Translations under genes and position numbers: made by a program | Shown here: piece by piece, positions 58,962 to 64,000 of the stretch | How positions within the stretch are numbered: the stretch's first letter is position 1 | Layout: the number at the start of each line of letters is the position of its first letter | Notes under the pieces: generated by a model | Told to the model about the DNA's origin: nothing | What the model saw: the letters and a program-made list of their open reading frames with translations, nothing else | Database searches by the model: none | From: Styela clava | Taxonomy: Eukaryota; Chordata; Ascidiacea; Stolidobranchia; Styelidae | DNA length: 64,000 nt | Direction of reading: 5' to 3' | NCBI RefSeq assembly: GCF_964204865.1 | Contig: NC_135251.1 | Location: forward strand, 22,382,001-22,446,000

Positions 58962-61900
58962 GATATTAAGTCTGAAATACGATAAATAGCCCAATACTCA
59001 GCGATATTAAGTTAAGCTTTATTGTTAAGTTCAATGGACATGACTGCGATAACCGAGATCATTAACATAATATTAATACTGAATATAGACATGTTTTTCG
59101 TTTACGGAATTAAATAGTCCTGTTGGCCGCCCGAGATGAAACCATTCGGGAATTCTATTTATCTTCGCGGTTTTGCCATGTTTTATTATGTTGGAATAAC
59201 AAGATTTACAATTTTAACGCGCGCGACGGATGAAAGAATTTTTTTGAACCCAATATGGTTGAATTTCTAGGCCACTTGTAGCAGTAGGTTATTTAAATAT
59301 AATTAGTATGAGCCAAGTATATCGCAGGGTATCACCTTTAATCTAAAATGTACCCGAGAGTCGTTATTATGAAGCGTAATTGGTTAGGTAATTGCATTTC
59401 CGTGTAAGCTTAAGTCTATGATGTCACAATCGCTTGTAAATAAAGTTACATCATCTTATGCTATCGATTGAGTTTCTTATATGCCGAAATACAAGTGTGC
59501 GAAAAAACGTAATGTCATGAAGTGTTATTTATTAATTACCGTGCTGTATACTAATAAGGCCGAAATATCAAATATGACCAAATCTAAAATACTTGTTTGA
59601 TATGAACTATAAAACAACTTGAAAAGCAGTTGTTACTGATTTGTTTAGCCTTTGTATATAAAAGCATTTTACTTTTTGAACGTCTATTCAATGACGTTAT
59701 GAACTTCTCAACAGTCACATAACACATACTACATCGTATACTGCGACCCACGACAAATTTCGTGTCGAAATTCAAATATTAAATAAAACCTTCGAAATTT
59801 CAAGATGTCTGGTTGCGCTTTGATAAAATTTGCACAAAGTACACACAACAAATCTATGATGAAAATGTGTGACCAAACCGCGTAGTGATTTTTCTAAGAA
59901 TTGAAATAATAACTAATTGATTTTTTATTTAATACGCGAAGGGGATCAGTCCGATTATCCATATCATACGTACCTTTTTCAAGCTGGCACCAATCTGTCG
60001 TATATAAAATAAATTTAAATCCATAAGGACTTCATTGCCGCCCGGGCATATTCCATTTGTTAACGAACATGTGTCGTTTTCGACAGTCATATTCATAAAT
60101 GTAAAAGTCTATGCTTCAAAAAAATTTTCACACACATATGTATAATTCTTTTATATTTAATCTGGGTCGACATAAAAAGTAAATTTTAAAAATGTAAGGT
60201 AAAATATATTTCCCAACAGTGATCAAGAAAAACTTCTTTGTCACGAATGACAGAAATAAATGTAAGATATCTTCTAACCTAAATATAATGAACCACTTTT
60301 TATTAGCTGTAATAAATTTGTTTTTGGACTCATTTTTTGAGGGATAAATGAGAGTTTTAACCTAAAGTAGGCAAATTAAATGCAATAAAATTATAAGCTT
60401 CGACAAGACCTTTGCACCAAATGGTTTATTAATTAGTAACGAGGTTCGGGGGCTTTGTAGGTGCACAGTTAGGTTTAATTGAAACATAATGAGAAATGAG
60501 ATTAGTCATAAACGACCTCTAACCTAACTATGTTATAAATTATATCAAAACAAACATTATTGTATCTAATGAATTTCCTCTGATTATAATTTCAATTCAT
60601 TATTTTATTCTATTTATTGCCACAAGAGCAATAGTGTTGGACATCCAAATTCGAAGATTTAACGCAGAATTAACCTTGAACGATATAAGAATCTACCACA
60701 TTCGAACTGATATACCTCAGTTCGAATATCCTCCAAAATTGGGAATCCTCCCAACTATTTTTCTGTTTTGAATATTTTAAGTTTATTATCATCCACCACA
60801 TTTATTAACTATATGTGTCTTCGAGCAAGATAAACATTCATAGTTGAATTAGTAATTTCGACAATACGAAATCCCGGGAATTACGATATGAAGATCGCTT
60901 CAGGCTGAACTTATTTTAATTAATACGAAAGTTGTGAATCAAATCTTCCAAATTCATATTGAATAGCATGCATCAAAATCTGCGAAGGTAACTCATTTCT
61001 CCCATTTTTTATAGCAGTACCTAGTCGGTAGTTAGCATCTGTCTATATGCAATACCTTGTCTTGCTTGCACTGTCTATGCGAGTTTACAAACAAACATAA
61101 ACTAATTTCAGACCATGAAAGCTGTTTTATAAAACAAGAACTGTCCCAAATGACAGTCGCATAATCGTCAGGCAGAAATAGGCATACTTTCTCCAGTCGT
61201 CTACTACGTTTCAACAATATCCTGTTGGCGATTACATAAAGGTCATCGGTAAATTGGCATCGATACATGTCAACTAGACAAAAAGCATATAACCGACATT
61301 ATGCAGCTGTCTGCGTATAATCGGAGATGCGTCTTGAAATTCTTGTTGGGCAAGCGTTCGTCTGACATGATCCCTGAGTAAATCTACATTGAAGATTTGA
61401 TACATAGCCTGATGAAAGACGAACTTTGCTTCTGTAATAGTAGGTATATGTACCAAGTATGCGTAATTGTCCCTAAGGATTTGAAAAATCTCAAAGATTG
61501 GACATAGCGAAAACTATGATATTCCGCTAGGTCCTACCTATTTGACTATACTAGTTTCGAAATGGTATAAAGGTAGCCGGGATACGAAATTAGTCATGCC
61601 CAGTGGGAAATTCTCACCAGTATGCTATCTTACAAAAATACATCTAACTTAATTCTTAATATTTTTTCTATTCATAGAAGCCTCATTTTGAAAGTTTTGA
61701 AGCATTCTCGGATGACCATAAATAATGCAGAATGCTTTTATTGTCGCCGTACAATTCTGTCATTAAAAAAGGCTCGCTAAACCTTAGGGACCTGCATACT
61801 AAATTAATCTAATTTTATTCTACGAAACCGAATGTAAACTGACGACCATTCACTTTTCTATCATCAATATAGTCCAGTCTTTAACTTTTCGAAGATCAAA

Positions 61901-62633
61901 TTACGAACATAACACAACTTCCGTTATTTATCGTATTTTCATAAATCAAAAACCAAATGGGAGTTATATCTACAAATATCATATTATACAATAACTGTTA
62001 CTGTACTCAACGAGCAACTTGTCCTGCGTGATGTAAATATCGAAATAATTGATGTTCACAAATTGGTTTAGCGAAAGATATGATAACCGCTCTCTCTAAC
62101 TTACTTTTTCTTTGAACGCGATCGACCTACGATAATTAACAACATGCTCAACACTCATCGCTACACTGGTTGTGTATGCAATCAATTCGACAAATGTTAA
62201 ATCAATTGAGAGCTTTTAGCGACATTACACATGCAAGCTTCCGATAGGTTATCCAAATTTGGATTTGATCGAGCAGCAATTACCCGTGAAAATAGCACCT
62301 CTATCGTAAACTTGAATGTCACCGACTCCTCTGAGCGCAACCGGTAACCACAAAAGAAAAAGTGATTTGTTGTGAACGACTGAAAAATATAACTATGACG
62401 CTGTAATACGATGTTTTTTGTACGGTTTTCAACGAATTAAGTATTGTGTATGTAAATTTATTTCAGCGCTGAGAAAGTGTTTATTACTTTCAAATCGACA
62501 AGGCAATTTAAAGTTACGTCAGAACACAAAAGAAGAGATGACTTTTCCGTTTGCGACAATCGCTCAATTCGATATGCCTGTTTTCAGAAAAATTGCAATC
62601 GGTCGACTTCGATTTCGGCCTGTACGTCAGTAA

Positions 62634-62968
62634 TAATGACACGTATTATGACGCACTACCATATCTCCCAAGGCAAAATCACCTCAGAAATGTACAGTGC
62701 CACAAGTAAACCGATGGCGATTGTACGTCAGGCAATACGCCACGGGTTCCTCGCAAATGTTTTCGACAAAATATTAATAAACTCAATTACGCTCCTTCGA
62801 TCGAAAACCAGACGTCGCAAACCCGAATTAAGAACTGAAATTCTCCCAAGAGGACGTTTACCTAGGAAAGGTGAAAATTCCGTACAATTCACTGGGGATT
62901 TCAACGTTAACGCATTAGAATATCAATGTATTAAGCATAAACAGCAAAATAAAATCAAGTTTCAATAA
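62634..62968 (+). other. Unrecognised open reading frame
   Basis: From an ATG at 62634 the frame stays open for 111 codons to TAA; without the Met requirement it opens at 62477. The product is basic in the middle (RSKTRRRKPELR) and has no recognised domain, signal peptide or splice context. In AT-rich sequence a frame of this length is unusual but may be chance. Confidence 0.12.
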
Positions 62969-64000
62969 GGTATTAGGGGTCGTAGTCTGTATAGGCGGAA
63001 TAAATTAGCCACATACTAATGCTATGAGCCACGAAATTTAGTGGAATGAAGTAATTGGTGACACAGTATCAGGTTCAAGACGAAGCGGACAGAAGTAAAT
63101 AAACAACACAACTACATCCCAATAACAAATTATCGACTAGTAGTAAACACGCATTTACACAAACGTCGCTTTATGAATCTTGAATATGATTGACGAATAA
63201 TATTACAATCGAAGACGAATTTGATATTCGCAGCATAAGATAACATAATGTCGCGATGACATCAAATACTGAAGTTTGTCGTTTTTTGGCATGCGATCAG
63301 TCGGACATATTTTAGGATAATATTTCGTGCAAGAAGAGTTAATTTGAATACTTTCAGTGAACTTTTGAAGTCAAATTATAATATTATTATATAAATATGT
63401 ACAAATATTAATAACAAAATAATGCTGGATTAGTAAGTATTAGCATAGATAAAACGATGCCCATCATATATGTATATATACATAAACAATGCCATCAGGA
63501 AAATGGCGGTTTAGTTATCAAGTTAGTTGAGCAAGTTATATTGGTTAATCAATCGCATATTTAAGAAATTGAAAAAGCACTGTCTTGTCTTGTCCGCATA
63601 TTATTGCACGGTTAGTATTACTACTAATTTTATGACATGTATATCTACCAATTGGTTTTATCCGCCTATTATTTCAAACATTTTTTGATAGAAAAGCATT
63701 TAGTATAAATTGGTTTAACTTTCCACACACGCCACGCCAATTTGGTTTTCTATAACTCAATTCCGAATTACTAAAATATGTATAATTGAAAAGTAGTTTT
63801 ATTTCTGATTAGTCATTTCTGTTAGAGTGAAATAACGCGGTATTTTTAGTTTTCCGTCATTAACAGTTAAATAAGTCATGGAAACGATGCGGCCGTGGCT
63901 TGAAAGGACACTCCCATTTTCCTAGTTTCATTTTTGGTTTGGAGTTACTATTTGGCGTATTTTACTACTGCTATTAACTAGTGTGTTGCCCACTGGCGGA

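Larger units (their letters stand above)
56274..64000. other. Region upstream of rhotekin, no gene recognised
   Basis: The first coding exon and promoter of rhotekin should lie here, but I could not identify them; a short exon ending in phase 0 at a GT donor is what is needed. The 56901-57191 frame on the minus strand begins with GTG, not ATG, and has no similarity to rhotekin. Apart from the MITEs and the 26-bp repeat listed separately, the rest is AT-rich DNA with small, unrecognised frames. Confidence 0.45.

Noticed and set aside
61032..61456. Two adjacent minus-strand frames with plausible composition
   Set aside because: Different frames with stops between, no similarity and no matching splice phases.

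Overview
The window is AT-rich animal DNA. Genes are split into many short exons with GT-AG introns, three host genes encode metazoan families, and most of the remaining sequence is transposon debris. A chordate-like invertebrate such as a tunicate fits the gene set, but the sequence alone does not fix the species.

Layout. 1-9852: no gene recognised; it holds a decayed hAT transposon (6646-7557) and a palindromic E-box. 9853-19079 (+): a carboxypeptidase Z-like gene (signal peptide, Frizzled cysteine-rich domain, M14 carboxypeptidase, transthyretin-like fold, long Ser/Thr-rich tail). I rebuilt 17 exons whose phases all agree (989 codons plus stop). Its introns carry a fold-back repeat and an 8-bp-TSD hAT-like element, and its 3' end carries a tandem duplication that appears to have created a new intron. 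19311-24711: a Ty3/gypsy LTR retrotransposon inserted antisense just behind that gene, with near-identical LTRs, a 4-bp TSD, frameshifts and no protease. 24712-36891: transposon-rich. A hAT-type element with a perfect 8-bp TSD (26426-34424) encloses a TIR element with a lectin-like exon, a TA-flanked MITE, and an ISL2EU/IS4EU-like element with THAP and YqaJ-nuclease remnants between long inverted repeats.

36892-42897 (+): PAIP2, the poly(A)-binding-protein-interacting translational repressor, five coding exons, 177 aa, with PAM1 and PAM2 motifs. 47436-56273 (-): rhotekin, 15 coding exons found (HR1, anillin-homology, PH, long proline-rich tail; 1007 residues), first coding exon not located. 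PAIP2 and rhotekin are convergent. 56274-64000: no gene recognised, a few MITEs and a 26-bp triplicate repeat.

The host genes are unrelated in function: an extracellular Wnt/peptide-processing enzyme, a cytoplasmic translation regulator and a Rho effector. Nothing here is operon-like. The most notable signals are the duplication-born intron, the nested transposons, the THAP plus YqaJ element and the lectin-like exon inside a TIR element. Start residues of open frames were checked against the DNA; several apparent starts are GTG or TTG and were not treated as real.
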